The notes beneath the pieces were generated by a model. It was not told the DNA's origin, ran no database searches, and saw only the letters and a list, made by a program, of their open reading frames with translations. A program made the position numbers and the translations under genes. From the NCBI GenBank assembly GCA_963921195.1, contig OY992536.1:93353007-93417006 (forward strand): a stretch of DNA of 64,000 bases. The letters run 5' to 3'. This DNA is from Pegoplata infirma (lineage: Eukaryota; Arthropoda; Insecta; Diptera; Anthomyiidae). Positions 1 through 12,200 of this stretch are shown piece by piece. Every line of letters starts with the position of its first letter. Position 1 is the first letter of the stretch.

Positions 1-600
1 AAAACGCATCAGGGCGGTTTTTTGGACCTAGAGGGGCCCAGGGACCTAGCTCCCCTTAATATTGTTTTTTTTAATTACCTTTAATTTAAGTACCCACACA
101 AAGCTGTAGGTGGGAGAGGCTGTTTTTTGGCTCTAGGGAGGCCCCGGGGCCCATCTCAAATTTAAATTTCGGTTTTTTTCTTTTTTAATTCCTGAGGGGG
201 TTCAATTAATATGGCTATAGATTATGATGACGCCACGCTAAAGCCCAGACACTCAAGTTGGCACTGAACATAAAAAACGTCCATTGCCTTTGCAATGGAG
301 GCAGTGAGACAATGCTCCCAAGCGCCAAAAGACATATAATCAGAACACAAGTGTCTGACGCAATGTCGAGTGAACCAGTAGGCTCAACAAAAAAACACGC
401 GGTACAGTTTCGCCTTTAATAAATCAACGACAACGCCGCAACTTATACGTGCTTAATCTTTGACTGACCGATTGCAACTGGACAATCTTTTTATTTATTT
501 ACATATTGGAGGGCATAAAATATTCAGAATAGCTGATTTTATCCCACTCACTTATTAAGTATAGTGATTACTTTTAAGCCAGAAATCAAAACCAATATAA
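1..600. other. Non-coding flank with two GC-rich repeat blocks
   Basis: Two related blocks (about 10-55 and 115-160) each carry a GG-C-GTTTTTTGG stretch followed by a CTAG and GGCCC-rich segment, about 105 bases apart, so they look like two units of a dispersed or tandem repeat. A third exon of the MADF gene to the right could lie here on the minus strand or beyond the edge; I could not identify one with confidence. Confidence 0.4.
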
Positions 601-621
601 AGGATTTAGCTATCTACTTAC

Positions 622-998
622 TTTTGATTAACTACTGTGCCATCTGATAAAAATTGAAGCATATCTCCGTACTTGTACTTTTTTAAAGTTGTATTTTCAT
701 CACTACCAGAAGCAAGGTTTTCCTTTAAAATACGGAAATGGCGGTCTCTAATAGCTTTCCACTTTTTTTTAACACTTAGCACTAAAAAACAAAATATACA
801 CATTTTTTAAAACCCCAATACTTTAAATAATACGGTAAAAATAAACTTACCCGACACACCAATTATTCTGGCAATCTCTACCCATTTTTTCTCCTTTCTT
901 TGTAATTTCTTGTAATCACCATGGGTTTTGTCCCACAAAATCGGATTGTCGCGAATAAATTCAATAATGTTTACATCCATTCTTTCCATGTTTTCCAA
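622..998 (-). CDS. MADF-domain protein, first two coding exons (partial)
   Basis: MADF domains are Myb/SANT-like DNA-binding modules common in insect transcription factors, often paired with a C-terminal BESS motif. Exon 1 (851-998) encodes an N-terminus followed by the typical opening I-x-F-I-R-x-N-P-x-L-W-D and a spaced W-x-x-I-A. A short 69-base intron (782-850, GTAAGT to TTTTTTAG) leads to exon 2 (622-781), which supplies the K-K-W-K-x-I-R-D-R-H-F-R helix that ends the domain. Phases agree: exon 1 ends with one base of a codon and exon 2 supplies two. Exon 2 ends at a GTAAGT donor with two bases pending, so the protein continues to the left. The start at 998 is the first in-frame ATG; a second lies six codons further on. 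The target is unknown. MADF identity is confident from pattern; the rest of the protein is not seen. Confidence 0.75.
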
Positions 999-999
999 T

Positions 1000-1989
1000 A
1001 TTTTCGATATTAAATTACATTAATAAAATCTAAAAAAAATCTTGTGTGCAATTTTTCAATTGCATTTACAAACAAAAAAAATGTAAACAAAATTATTGGC
1101 AGTGATACCAGACAATTTTCGGAAAAACTAACCATCAGGGATGGGAAATTATGTTGGTACTAGAATTTAAATAAAAAAAGTACTTTTTTTTCAAACTTGT
1201 GTGCTGCCAGATAAAATGTTTTGTTTGGACAGACATTCAAACACCATATGGTATTGTTTATAAAATTGGATCACAAATCAAAATCTGAGCGAGATGGAAG
1301 ATACCAGTTATATAGACTATATAATATAGTGAGAATTCAAATAGTTTTTTGTTTCTCTTTGTTTTATTTTTGAACCAGTGTTGCCAGTTTGGGGGTTTCC
1401 CCTAGATTTAGGGTTTTTTTTCTCATTTGGGGGTAAAAATTTTGATTATTTTTTTGGTGGCTTTTAAATTATTGGCCAGAACCAAAAAGTCTTTTTTAAC
1501 AAAAATTTTATTTTACATTTCATATTTCTAGATAACACTGCACAACAAATCGAAGGTTTTTGACTCGCTGATTGCAAATCTGTCGTCCAAATTTTTTTAA
1601 TAAAATTTTTAATACGAAAACGAAATTTTCCAATCCCCCGGGTCAAACTTCTTTTGACAAGAAAATTATTCATTTGCTTAGCAAAAGTATAAAAAAAATT
1701 GAGAAAAATTTAGCTTTTTAGAGTTTGGTTTAATTCTTCAAGGGGAAACTTTTTCCGCCTGGCCCATCTCCAAACTCAGCCCATGACCATACGACATATT
1801 CGTCCCAAATTTCAGGAGTCTAGGTCTTTTATTTTGGACTGTATCGTACGGACACCGCTAGAGTGTATAAAAACCACTTTTCCCCACAGTGACATAAATA
1901 ATATTTTAATAAAAAAAAATTTAACAAGATGCATTTATAAAAAAAGTCTGGTTACATAAAAATCTATATTCAATATGTACTAATACTAC
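1000..1989. other. AT-rich intergenic DNA with remnant repeats
   Basis: No gene is visible. About 1690-1870 matches the interior of the dispersed repeat that elsewhere in the window ends in GGAGGGTATAAAA: a TTGGTTYAATTCTTCAAGG-type segment, then a GACTGTATCG segment and CGGACAnCGCTAGA. Around 1374 a CAGTGTTGCCAG motif resembles a hAT end, but no partner was found. Confidence 0.4.
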
Positions 1990-2599
1990 TTAAATATCAA
2001 TAATTACGAATAATTCGTAATTATTTTTCTCTGGTTCTTGAACAACTTGCATGGCAGAATATGTGATGGCCTTTACCTCAGTACCCTGTGGATGTTTCTC
2101 TAAATCAAACGGTTCACCATAACATCTACACGTAATTTCAAATTTTTCCATATCGAAATTTGTAATTTCCAACTTTTTACAAATCAAATAAGGTTCGGCG
2201 GAAAAAAGGAATAATAATTCATCTAGGAAATGAAAGAGTAAACCTTCAATATCATCACCATTAGCTGTAATCTCATAACAAGATTGTATGGTCACATATT
2301 CCAATTCGGTCATATAACCAAACATTGCCATGCCACATTGTTCAAAGGCTTCTGTTAGGGTATTACCCCAGGAATGGAGTCTGTAATGGAAAACAATAAG
2401 TTAAAAAAAATATAATGTACTAACAAAATGGGTAACAACTTACTGTACATCTGCGGTATGATCCAAATCTAAAATTAGAGAAATAAATACCATTGTGGTG
2501 AAACATGATGAAATTCATATTCACTTCCTAAATACAATACTCACATTCATATTTTACTTCTGATAATATAAAATTTTCTTTACTAAATTCTACTTCCAT
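1990..2599 (-). CDS. Archease, cofactor of the RtcB tRNA-ligase complex (three exons)
   Basis: Archease is a small metal-binding protein that activates the RtcB/DDX1 RNA ligase, which joins tRNA exons and, in animals, spliced XBP1 mRNA. Exons: 2545-2599, 2444-2468 and 1990-2380, joined by GT-AG introns; they give 156 residues, close to the usual animal length. Exon 1 ends with one base of a Tyr codon and the 25-base exon 2 encodes the signature L-D-H-T-A-D-V-Q (residues 20-27). Exon 3 carries A-M-F-G-Y-M-T, L-L-F-H-F-L-D-E, the K-H-P-Q-G-T-E-V-K-A-I-T-Y-S-A-M-Q-V segment, and the C-terminal F-V-I-I-D-I. The acidic residues of the DHTAD motif (D21, D25) and the penultimate Asp155, known in the family to form the metal site, are all present, so the protein should be active. 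The start is the only ATG before the first donor. A diverged paralogue lies upstream on the same strand. Confidence 0.93.
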
Positions 2600-4088
2600 T
2601 TTTTGGATGTTTTTTTTAATAACTTTAATTAAATAATAAGAAAAAGTGTATTTTAACAAATTTATCCACACACAATTTATAAGCAATGTGTCATCGGCTT
2701 TGTTTTTGTTTACCATGCTTTGTTTTTCGAAATTAAATGTCAAAAACATATGTTTGCTAATGTCAAAATTATAATTCGAAGTTGATAAGCAAAAAGTAAT
2801 AGCGCATATATCAGCAATTCTCATTTTGTAATAGATTAATAATGTAATAGGAAAAGGAAACATTTTAAATATTAATATTTCCGTTGAAAAATTTAATGGG
2901 GGCTTTCATGATCTCTGGCATTTTTGTGCAGTAATTGGCAAATTTGCCAAACGTCAAATAATTTTTCTACACGCAAAAAAACTTGAGCTAGTGCTAGATA
3001 GGATTCACGTTTTTAAAGTTTTTTGAACACGCAAAAAAAAAATACACACGTGTTTTGTTGAACAACTTGTTTAAGGTCGCAAGTATGAATGCCATATTAC
3101 ATAATTACCCCCCATTATATGAGATATTCAGGGGCTTATTCATAATAACGATTTATAACTAAAGTAGGTTTATTTAACAGATATTGCATGAATATTTGTC
3201 AAATAAACCTACAATAAGTATACCATAAGTAGGGATGAGATTTCCATGCAAATGCATGTTTTTTGTCGATAGTCTAAAAACGATATTGACCAATTATCTT
3301 TCCGAATCAAGAAATTTGCGTTAAAATGACATCGATTTGTTTTTGCATATTTTTGCATATTTTGGTTAAAATGCATATTTTTGCATATTTTGATTTTAAA
3401 TGCATATTTTGTGCATATTTCAAACTTTTAAGTGCATATTTTTGCATATTTTGTCATAAATTAGCACAAAAAACAAATTGAAATTTATTTTTTCCAAAAA
3501 CTATTTAAAATTTGAAAAATTTATTTTGATAATAAGAAAATTTTTTTTTTTTCTTTTTATTTTTTTTTCAAGATTTTCTTAATTTCGAAAAAAATCTTGT
3601 TTATATAAAGTTTTAAATGTTATTATTTGAACCCGGAGTTATTTTTAGCTTTTTAAGAAGTTTTTCCTACACTCAAAAAATTTCATGCATAAAAATACGA
3701 AGTATTATTTCGTAAAATTTTTTTCGTACATATTACGAAATTTTTGTACATATTACGAAATTTTTGTAATTTTACGAAAACTTGGAATTTCGTAAAAATA
3801 CAAATTTCGTTTATTTTACGAAGTACATTTCGTAGCCAAAAAAATACGAAATACTTCGTATCTTAACGAAATATTTCGTAATTTAACAAAATATTTTTCG
3901 GAAAAAAAAATCACAAAATCAAGGGGTTTGATTTATTTATCTGAATTACTAGATTTAACAGATTTAACAATTAAAAAAATGGAATAACAAAAATTTGTTC
4001 CTTCTCTTTTTAATTTTTGTTTACGGTTTCTAATTTTCAGCATAACACAAAGTCAAATCACCCAAGATATATTTTTCAATGAGTCTGT

Positions 4089-4254
4089 TAGGCCATGTTC
4101 ACACTACAAGAACTTACCATGGTAAGTTGAGATGATTTTGCAATTTTTCTTTATGCTAGTACAATTTGAGATGATTTTGTAAATCACTATGTGATTTTGT
4201 TCAAAGGAAAATCACATGGTGATTTTAAAATCACGCTAGTCTGTATACATTATT
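4089..4254 (+). mobile_element. Short non-autonomous element, GCCATGTTCACACTACAAG family
   Basis: About 165 bases. It starts GGCCATGTTCACACTAC, contains CCATGGTAAGTTGAGATG and the palindromic AAATCACTATGTGATTTT, and ends CTAGTCTGTATACA. TTA on both sides suggests a 3-bp TSD. Further copies: 11769-11934, 12081-12207 (inverted), 12208-12370, 13637-13798, and 13799-15885 (interrupted). Confidence 0.7.
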
Positions 4255-4369
4255 AGGTGTTGCGACATTAGTGAAAAGTTATACGGACATGGCACCGAGT
4301 CAATTCCGTTTAGAAATGGAATTGAATGTTTGCTCGAGAAACTATTTTTTTTCGTAAAGAAACCACTTT

Positions 4370-5207
4370 TTATTATTTATTATTCAAGGGGTGATCTAGC
4401 CCTAACGGCCGGCACTGGGACCCTTATGGGTCTTTTGTGCCAAGATCCATTAATCTAATTCAAACTCTGTTCAATGTTCCTAATGAACATTATAACAGAG
4501 GATGGAGAAGCTAGCCTTATATCCTCAGAATTAAGCAATTCCTTGTCTAAGAACCGTCTTCTGATCCTACATATTGCGATGCATTCACATAATATGTGTT
4601 GCGTTGTCTCCACTTCCTCAAGACAAAGTCGACACAAAGACGATGCACAAAGGTTTAAATTATGCAAGTGATAATTTACCTTATAATGCCCGGTGAGAAA
4701 ACCTGTCTGTAACCTAATGTCACTTTTGGTGTGATTAAGTATACTTCCATATGATAATGGAGCGATTAGTGCCTTGGATTGTCGTAGACCTCCTGAATTT
4801 TCCCACAAGTTTAAGAAGTCGGTTCTTTCCAAACCCCTAATCATGTTCGAGAAGGTGGACCAGTTTACCCCACAATAGGGTTCGGGTCCGGTCATAGGAG
4901 TAGCGGAGGCATTTCTAGCAAGCTCATCCGCTATCTCATTACCCTCAAAACCTCTATGACCAGGGATGCAAAATAGAGTAATTTTGTTTCTCCCGGCCAG
5001 CTGCTGAAGGGTATCAAAACATTCCAGTGTCATTTTGGATTTGAATTCCCAAGAAGACAGCGCTTGAAGTGCTGCCTGGCTATCAGAGAAGATTGAAATA
5101 TGAGTACCCTTCATACCCTTTGCAATATTAACTCTAGCGCATATTGTAATAGCCTGAATTTCAGCCTGAAAAACTGTAGGCCACCTACCCATTGGTTCGG
5201 ACTTTTT
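4370..5207 (-). pseudogene. 5'-truncated non-LTR retrotransposon: RNase H domain and 3' tail
   Basis: An open frame (4455 to about 5207) encodes most of a retrotransposon RNase H domain. It begins inside the domain at F-Q-A-E (catalytic Glu) and has I-F-S-D-S-Q-A-A (catalytic Asp), I-P-G-H-R-G-F-E-G-N-E-I-A-D-E-L-A (last catalytic Asp), and a C-terminal C-x2-C-L-E-E-x-E-T-T-Q-H-I-L-C-x-C zinc-knuckle-like segment. The upstream endonuclease and reverse transcriptase are missing. The non-coding 3' end carries a CCGGCCGTTAGGGCTAGATC-like stretch and an AATAATAAATAATAAAAA tail. This fits a dead-on-arrival copy of a Jockey/I/R1-type element with RNase H; the exact clade is not determinable here. 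A related fragment is at 62275-63065. Confidence 0.85.
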
Positions 5208-6280
5208 AATTTAATTACAGTGAATATTTGGAAGTGTTTTGATTCCGAAAAAATATTTTTTTTTACGTTTTTAAAAAATATTCGATCCCACTTCCGGACG
5301 GAATGTACTCAATGACATGTCCCATAAGATGATACAATTTAACCAAAAAAATGTCATACATAAAAATACAAATAATTTTGCATACAAATACAAAACAAAT
5401 ATATCGTAACATAAACTAAATTTTTGTACATACTACATAATCTTTTAATTTTTAAGAATACCTTAAATTTCGTAAAAATACAAAATTTCGTTAATTTGGA
5501 TCTATATTTCGTAAAAAAATGCGATAAATAAAACTATACTTCGTAATATGTACAAAATATTTTGTATGTTTACGAAATATTTCGTATTTATACAAAATAT
5601 TTCGTAACTTTACGAAATATTTTCGTTAAACTAAACATAATTCGTATTTAGAAAAAAAAACTTCGTAATATGTACAAAAATATTTTGTATTTTTACGAAA
5701 TATTTCGTAATTATACAAAATATTTCGTAGTTATACAAAATATTTCGTAGTTATACAAAATATTTCGTAACTTTACGAAATATTTTCGTAAAATTAAACA
5801 TAATTCGTATTTACAAAAAAAAAAACTTCGTAATATGTACGAAAATATTTTGTATTTGTACGAAATATTTCGTAGTTATACTAAATATTTCGTAAATTTA
5901 CGAAATATTTTCGTATTTATTTCGTAAATATCACTAAAAAAAACTTCGTAATATTTACGAAATGCCATAGGTAAGTAGTATTTCGTTCATTTTACCTATG
6001 AAATTTTTTGAGTGTATGAAAACAAGCTTTTTATTGTGCACATTTTATTTTTTAGTGCATATTTTAAGGTTTTTTAGTGCATATTTTGAATTTTTTAGCG
6101 CATATTTTAAGCACATATTTTCGATTTTTTAGTGCATGAAAATCTCATCCCTAACCATAAGTATTATGAATAACCCCCTTTAACTTTCGTATTAGTAGAA
6201 AAAATTTTAGTATTCCATTTGCTTAAATTTACATGTTGTTTTTTTTTTTAAATTTTACATAAGTATTTACATTACATATT

Positions 6281-9200
6281 TTATAACAGAAAATTCACAA
6301 ATACTTCAAAACTCTGTTTTTCTGGTTTCTGTACAATCTTTATCGTAGAATAGGTGATTTCCTTAATTTTGATCGCTTCAGTATGTTTTTTAGAATTAAA
6401 ACGTTCTCCATAACAGCGACATACAATTTCAAATGTTTCTATATTAAAATTTGTTATTCTCAATTGTTTACAAATAAAATGTGGTTCTAGAATTAATAGA
6501 AAATTTAATTCATCTAAGAAACGATACAGTAAATCTTCCACACTAGTGCCATGAATTTCGATTTTATAGCATAAATTAATGGTGACGTTATCCAAGTCTG
6601 TCAAATAACTTAACATGCCGATGCCACATTGTTCGAAGGATTGTTTCAGAGTGCTGCCCCAGGCATATAAACGTCTGTAAATAGAGTTAATTAAACAAAA
6701 CATAAAGAATTATTTGAATTTGCATCTACAATATTTTGTAACCGAACTGGAAATAAAGTATACAAACGCATGTACGATCAAATATGATAATATATTTTAA
6801 GGATGGATCAATATATGATGACATGTTCAACCATATATGGTCATACGGATTATTTATTTTCATGTTTTATTTCTGTTGTAAAACGACGAAGGATTACCGC
6901 CGCAAACATATAATACAAAAACATAATTTACATTTAAATTTTTAGGTTTTTGGACAAAACTTCCCCGAATAACGTTTTTTATTGTAAGTATAACATTGCC
7001 CATATACACAGAAAAAATAAAAAAAAAAAATTTAATTAAAAAATTCGTAGATTTATTAAAAAAAATAATAAAATCCGGACCAAACAATAAAATGCGCATA
7101 TAAATTAAAAATATTTGTATGTCGTTAATTAAAAATAAAAGGATATTTAGTTAATTAAAAATTTAATACTATAAATTAAAAAATTTAATTAAAATTAAAA
7201 AGAAAAATAATTAAAATTTTAATTATATAAATTAAAAATTTAATTAAAAAAAAATTGAAACCAAATAAAATTATAATTGTATAAATTAAAAAAAAATAAT
7301 TAAAAATATTTAATTTTAAAAAAAATAAAAATATTTTTTTAAGTAAAAATATATTTATGCCGTAAAGACATAGACTCTTATTCATAATACTTATAACAGA
7401 CTTATTGTAGGTTTATTTGACAATTGTTCCTGCAATATCTGTCAAAAATACCTACTTTAAATATATTTTAGGTTTTATGAATAATCACAATAGTCAGTGG
7501 GATAATTTTATAAAGTTGATTATAAACCTTTTATATACATATACATAGATTAAAACCACAAAATAATAAAACAAATTTTAGTGAATGTAAAGTTAATAAT
7601 AAATATTTCATTTTAAATTTATAAAGTATGACAAAATCACAAAAACGAGTTAAAAACGGTTTGAATTTTTTTATAGACTTTACTCAATTTTCTCACACAA
7701 AGTCAGTTGTTTTTGTATGAAAAAAATCAAACAAATATTTCTGTTAGTTATTTTAAGTCGTTTTTTTGAACAACTAACAAAAAAGTACTGTGATGTAGTA
7801 ACAGTTATTTAAAGTAGTTAATTTTATTTTTTTATCTCTGAAAAATTTTCAAAGTTTTTTTACAAAAAATAAAAATAAATTTTCGTTTTTTTATTTTTTC
7901 GCAACTTTAAAAAAAAAAAACTTGGAAAAAATTTGGTTTTTTTATTTTATTTTTTTATCTCTGAAAAATTTTCAAAGTTTTTTTACAAAAAATAAAAATA
8001 AATTTTCGTTTTTTTATTTTTTCGCAACTTTTAAAAAAAAAAAAACTTGGAATTTTTTTTTGAAAAATTAAAAAAAAAAAAAAAATATATATTGATTATT
8101 ATATTTTTACTACATTTTAGTTGTTTTGACTACAAATGTAAGAAATTTTTACTACATAAGTCTGTTGTTTCTTGTCAGTTAAAATAACTAACATTGTTAG
8201 TTGATTTAACTGAAAAAGTAGTTGACCCCAAAACTACTTACAAAGTAGTTATTTTAACTGACATTTTCAGTTGATTTTACTAACATAATATTTTGAGTGT
8301 ACTAAAAGAATAAAAATGATTTACTGAAAGTATTGTTGACTTTTAAACAACTGACATTGTAAGTTATTTTTACATAATTTTTAGTATATAATTTATTAAA
8401 GATTTTTATAGATTTTATTTTTCTACGATATTTACTGGCAAGTTAACGTGACTCACAATCCGAATCATTTAAATATTTTAAGTTTCCAAAAAACTGGGTT
8501 CAAAAGTTTAAATAAGAAAGATAAGAGCTTATGTGGAGATGATTTTAAAAGCTCCACTTAGAGATAGGGAACATGTATTAGTTTGTCATTCCGTATGCAT
8601 CACGTTTTGTAGTTTTTTTTTAAATAAAATAGAATTATAATAGAATATAATAGAATATATTTAAAAAAATAAAATAGAATTACTAACAAAATTGTTTCTC
8701 TTTATATAGCATTCACACTTGCGACCTTAAACAAGTTGTTCAACAAAACACCAGTAACAGAATAAAAACGTAATGAATACAGAACAAGGACTTCTTTAAG
8801 CATCTCACTCTCGAACACTTCAAAACAGCAAATGTGAACCCCGTATTATGTGGCATTTTGAAGTGTTCAAGAGTGAGATGTTTAAAAAAGTCTTTGTTCT
8901 GTGTCCATTATTTTATTCTGTTACTGATGTTTTGTTGAACAACTTGTTTAAGGTCGCAAGTGTAATACGGCGTTCACACTTGCTGTTTTGAAGTGTTCAA
9001 GAGTGAGATGTTTAAAAAATCTTTTGTTCTGTGTCCATTATACGGCGTTCATACTTGCTGTTTTGAAGTGTTCAAGAGTGAGATGTTTAAAAAAGTCTTT
9101 GTTCTGTGTCCATTACGTTTTTATTCTGCTACTGGTGTTTTGTTGAACAACTTGTTTAAGGTCGCTAGTGTGAACTCCATATTACGTTTTTATTCTGCTA

Positions 9201-12200
9201 CTGGTGTTTTGTTGAACAACTTGTTTAAGGTCGCTAGTGTGAACTCCATATAATATAGAATTCACACTTGCGACCTTAAACAAGTTGTTCAACAAAACAC
9301 CAGTAACAGAATAAAAACGTAATGGATACAGAACAAGGACTTCTTTAAGCATCTCACTCTCGAACACTTTAAAACAGTAAGTGTGCACCCAGTATAATGG
9401 ATACAGAACAAAGACTTTTTTAAACATCTCACTCGTGAACATTTCAAAACAGCAAGTGTGAACGCCGTATAAATGTCATATAACGACCTTATGTGGCATT
9501 CACACTGCTGTTTTGAAGTGTTCAACAGCAAGTGTGAATGCCACATTATGTGGGGTTCACACTTGCTATTTTTGAGTAATAAACAGTGAGATGTTTAAAA
9601 AAGCCTTTGTTCTGTGTTTTACGTTTTTATTCTGTTATACCAAATTCACATTCATTTTTTTAAACATGTTTAAGAACTTAAACATGTTTATGTACCTTAA
9701 AATTTTAAAATTTAAACATGTTTAAGCAGTTTAACATGTTTAAAAAAATGAATGCGAATTTGGTATTACTGGTGTTTTGTTAAACAACTTGTTTAGGGTC
9801 GTAAGTGTGAACTCCTCATTAAACAAGTTGTTAACCAAAGCACTAGTAATACGGCGTTCACACTTGCTGTTTTGAAGTGTTTAAAAGTGAGATGTTTAAA
9901 AAAGTCTTTGTTCTGTATCCATTACGTTTTTATTCTGTTACTGGTGTTTTGTTAAACAACTTGTTTAAAGTCGCTAGTGTGAACTCCATATAAGAGAATT
10001 TCGGACTTTATCTTTAGGAAATATTTAGATACTTATTTGACGCAAAATGTAAGAATTTTTTGATAAAAAAATTATCTCAAATTTAAGGAATTTTTCTGAA
10101 GGCAAAACGACAAAGAATCTTATAGATTTTCAATAGAAAATCTGTCAGAAACAAAAAAAAATTCCTTAGAAAAAATGTCTCAGAATATGTCAAAAGTTTT
10201 TATGAAAAAAAAAATCCGAATCGGATAATTTTTCCCCAAAAAAACGTTTTAGGAATCTGAAAATTTTCTATAGGAAATATATTTCAAAATCTTAGATTTT
10301 TTGTGGTAAAAAATGTTTAAGAATATTAGATTTTATTTTTTGTTTGAGAAAATCTTTAGAATCTAATACGGCGTTCACACTAGCTGGTTTGAAGTGTTCA
10401 AGAGTGAAATGTTTAAAAAAGTCTTTGTTCTGTGTCCATTACGTTTTTATTCTGCTACTGGTGTTTTGTTAAAAAACTTGTTTAAGGTCGCTAGTGTGAA
10501 TGCCATATAAGAATTTTTTTTAGAAAAAAAATTTTATTTAGAAAAATGTCTAAAGACCTAATAATTTTTTTATATGAAAAATGTTTCAGAATTTTTAAAA
10601 TTGCATAAAAAACATTAGAATGCATTAAAACCATAAAAATTTATATTCTCAAATATTTAAAAATGCTATCAAATTTAATATTTTTAATATTTAATATTCA
10701 CATATATAAAAAACAGTTTTCATTAACAAGACAAACCGACATTTAAAATCCTACTGATGATGACACTAACTGGGGTGTTTGAAACCGGTATGGGAAATAC
10801 CAGAAATGTCTATAATTTTTAGAAATTCAATTTTTCTTCTGCATTTTTTCAACTTGAACCCTTATAACAAATATAATTAGAGCCCGTGCTCGATCTGTAC
10901 TTACAGAAAAAATCAAATAAAATTTAATATTTTATTTAGAAAAGCGTATCAAAAGTTTTTTTCATTGAAAAAATATTTTTGAAACTCCCAGCTAACAAAC
11001 TTCGGAGTGCTCCAAATAATGACTCTTAAACAAATACATATAAATAATTAATATTTTTGAAACCTTCATTTTTCGGAGTCAAAAAAGATTCAAAAATAAA
11101 ACAATTTATTTGAGTTTTTTATTTTGTTTTTCAAAAACACTAAATTTTTGGATTCAGTATAAAACCATCCGTTTAGAGCCCAAAAGGAATCTAAAACATG
11201 CAGAAAATTGTTTTATAAAAAAATAATTTCAAAGTGACTCCTAAAAGGTATAAAATTGTAATATTTTTTGAGCCATCCAAAAAGACTCAAAAAAATTATT
11301 GTTTTTGGAAATTTTCCAAAAAAAGAATTTGGAAATTATATAAAAAATAATACAGTTTTAAACCATTTTTAGCAATTATTTTTCGCATTTTCTGTCAATA
11401 TACTGTAATAGAATAAAGAAAGTGCTAAAAATATTGCTGCTAAAAACGATTTAAAACTGTACGTGTGAATAGGGTATAATACCCTATTCACACTTACAGT
11501 TTTTAACCGTTTTTAGCAGCAATATTTTTAGCACTTCCTTTATGCTATTACAGTATATTGACAGAAAATGCTAAAAATAATTGCTAAAAACAATTTAAAA
11601 CTGTAAGTGTGAATAGGGTATAAAAGCTTTTCTAAAGGCAAGTGTCTCAGAAATAGGTTGATTTGCTATATGAACAATGTTGTAAAAACTGACAGATTTT
11701 CTGTAGTCAAAATGTCTCAACCTCTGAGAAATTTTGTGAAGGAAACATGTTCATATATATGTGGCTTTAAGCCACGTTCACACTACAAGAACTTACCATG
11801 GTAAGTTGAGATGATTTTGTGATTTTTCTTTATGCTAGTACAATTTGAGATGATTTTGTAAATCACTATGTGATTTTGTTCAAAGGAAAATCACATAGTG
11901 ATTTTAAAATCACGCTAGTCTGTACACAGTATAATACTGGGGGCTAATTATGTAACTTGATAGTCGTCAATCGTCATCGTTAGCTCATTATTCTATTACC
12001 ATAAAATGGCACTATATGGTAATGGAATAATGAAGGAAACGATACGATTGACGACTATCAAGTTACATAATTACCCCCCTGTATACAGACTTGCGTGATT
12101 TTAAAATCACTATGTGATTTTTCTTTGAACAAAATCACATAGTGATTTACAAAATCAACTCTAAATTGTACTAGCATAAAGAAAAATCACAAAATCATCT

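Larger units (their letters stand above)
3670..6014. mobile_element. TA-flanked palindromic element packed with ATTTCGTA repeats
   Basis: Starts CACTCAAAAAATTTCATG and ends with the inverse, flanked by TA on both sides (3668-3669 and 6015-6016), as for Tc1/mariner-like insertions. Both flanks of the interior are long imperfect arrays of TACGAAAT/ATTTCGTA, which are themselves palindromic. The unique core (about 3960-4090 and 4340-4370) matches the other copy at 46495-47558 in reverse orientation. It is interrupted by a short TTA-target element (about 4089-4254) and a retrotransposon tail (about 4370-5207). No transposase frame is seen. Confidence 0.75.
3230..6153. mobile_element. hAT-type element, TAGGGATGAG ends, 8-bp TSD accataag
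   Basis: Ends are TAGGGATGAGATTTCCATGC on the left and its near-perfect inverse on the right. Both sides are flanked by the identical 8-mer accataag (3222-3229 and 6154-6161). A TAG-start terminal repeat with an 8-bp duplication is the hAT signature. The interior is non-coding and rich in TGCATATTTT repeats. The TA-flanked element at 3670-6014 is inserted in it. A second, right-truncated copy begins near 22199. Confidence 0.85.
3127..6175. mobile_element. Short TTATTCATAATA inverted-repeat element split by nested insertions
   Basis: Left part about 3127-3229 and right part about 6154-6175 together make one copy of a roughly 113-base element with ends reading GGGGNTTATTCATAATA and an interior pair of GTAGGTTTATTTGACA-like arms. 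Uninterrupted copies are at about 7374-7490 and 51299-51416. It is the outermost layer of a four-level nest and carries the hAT-type element at 3230-6153. Confidence 0.65.

Noticed and set aside
2528..2863. A 111-codon minus-strand frame covering archease exon 1
   Set aside because: Only 2545-2599 is coding; the upstream part is 5' flank that happens to be open, and the frame ends in the first intron.
4455..5192. RNase H frame as a host ribonuclease gene
   Set aside because: It lacks the first catalytic segment and a start, has a retrotransposon-type zinc-knuckle tail, and is embedded in another transposon.
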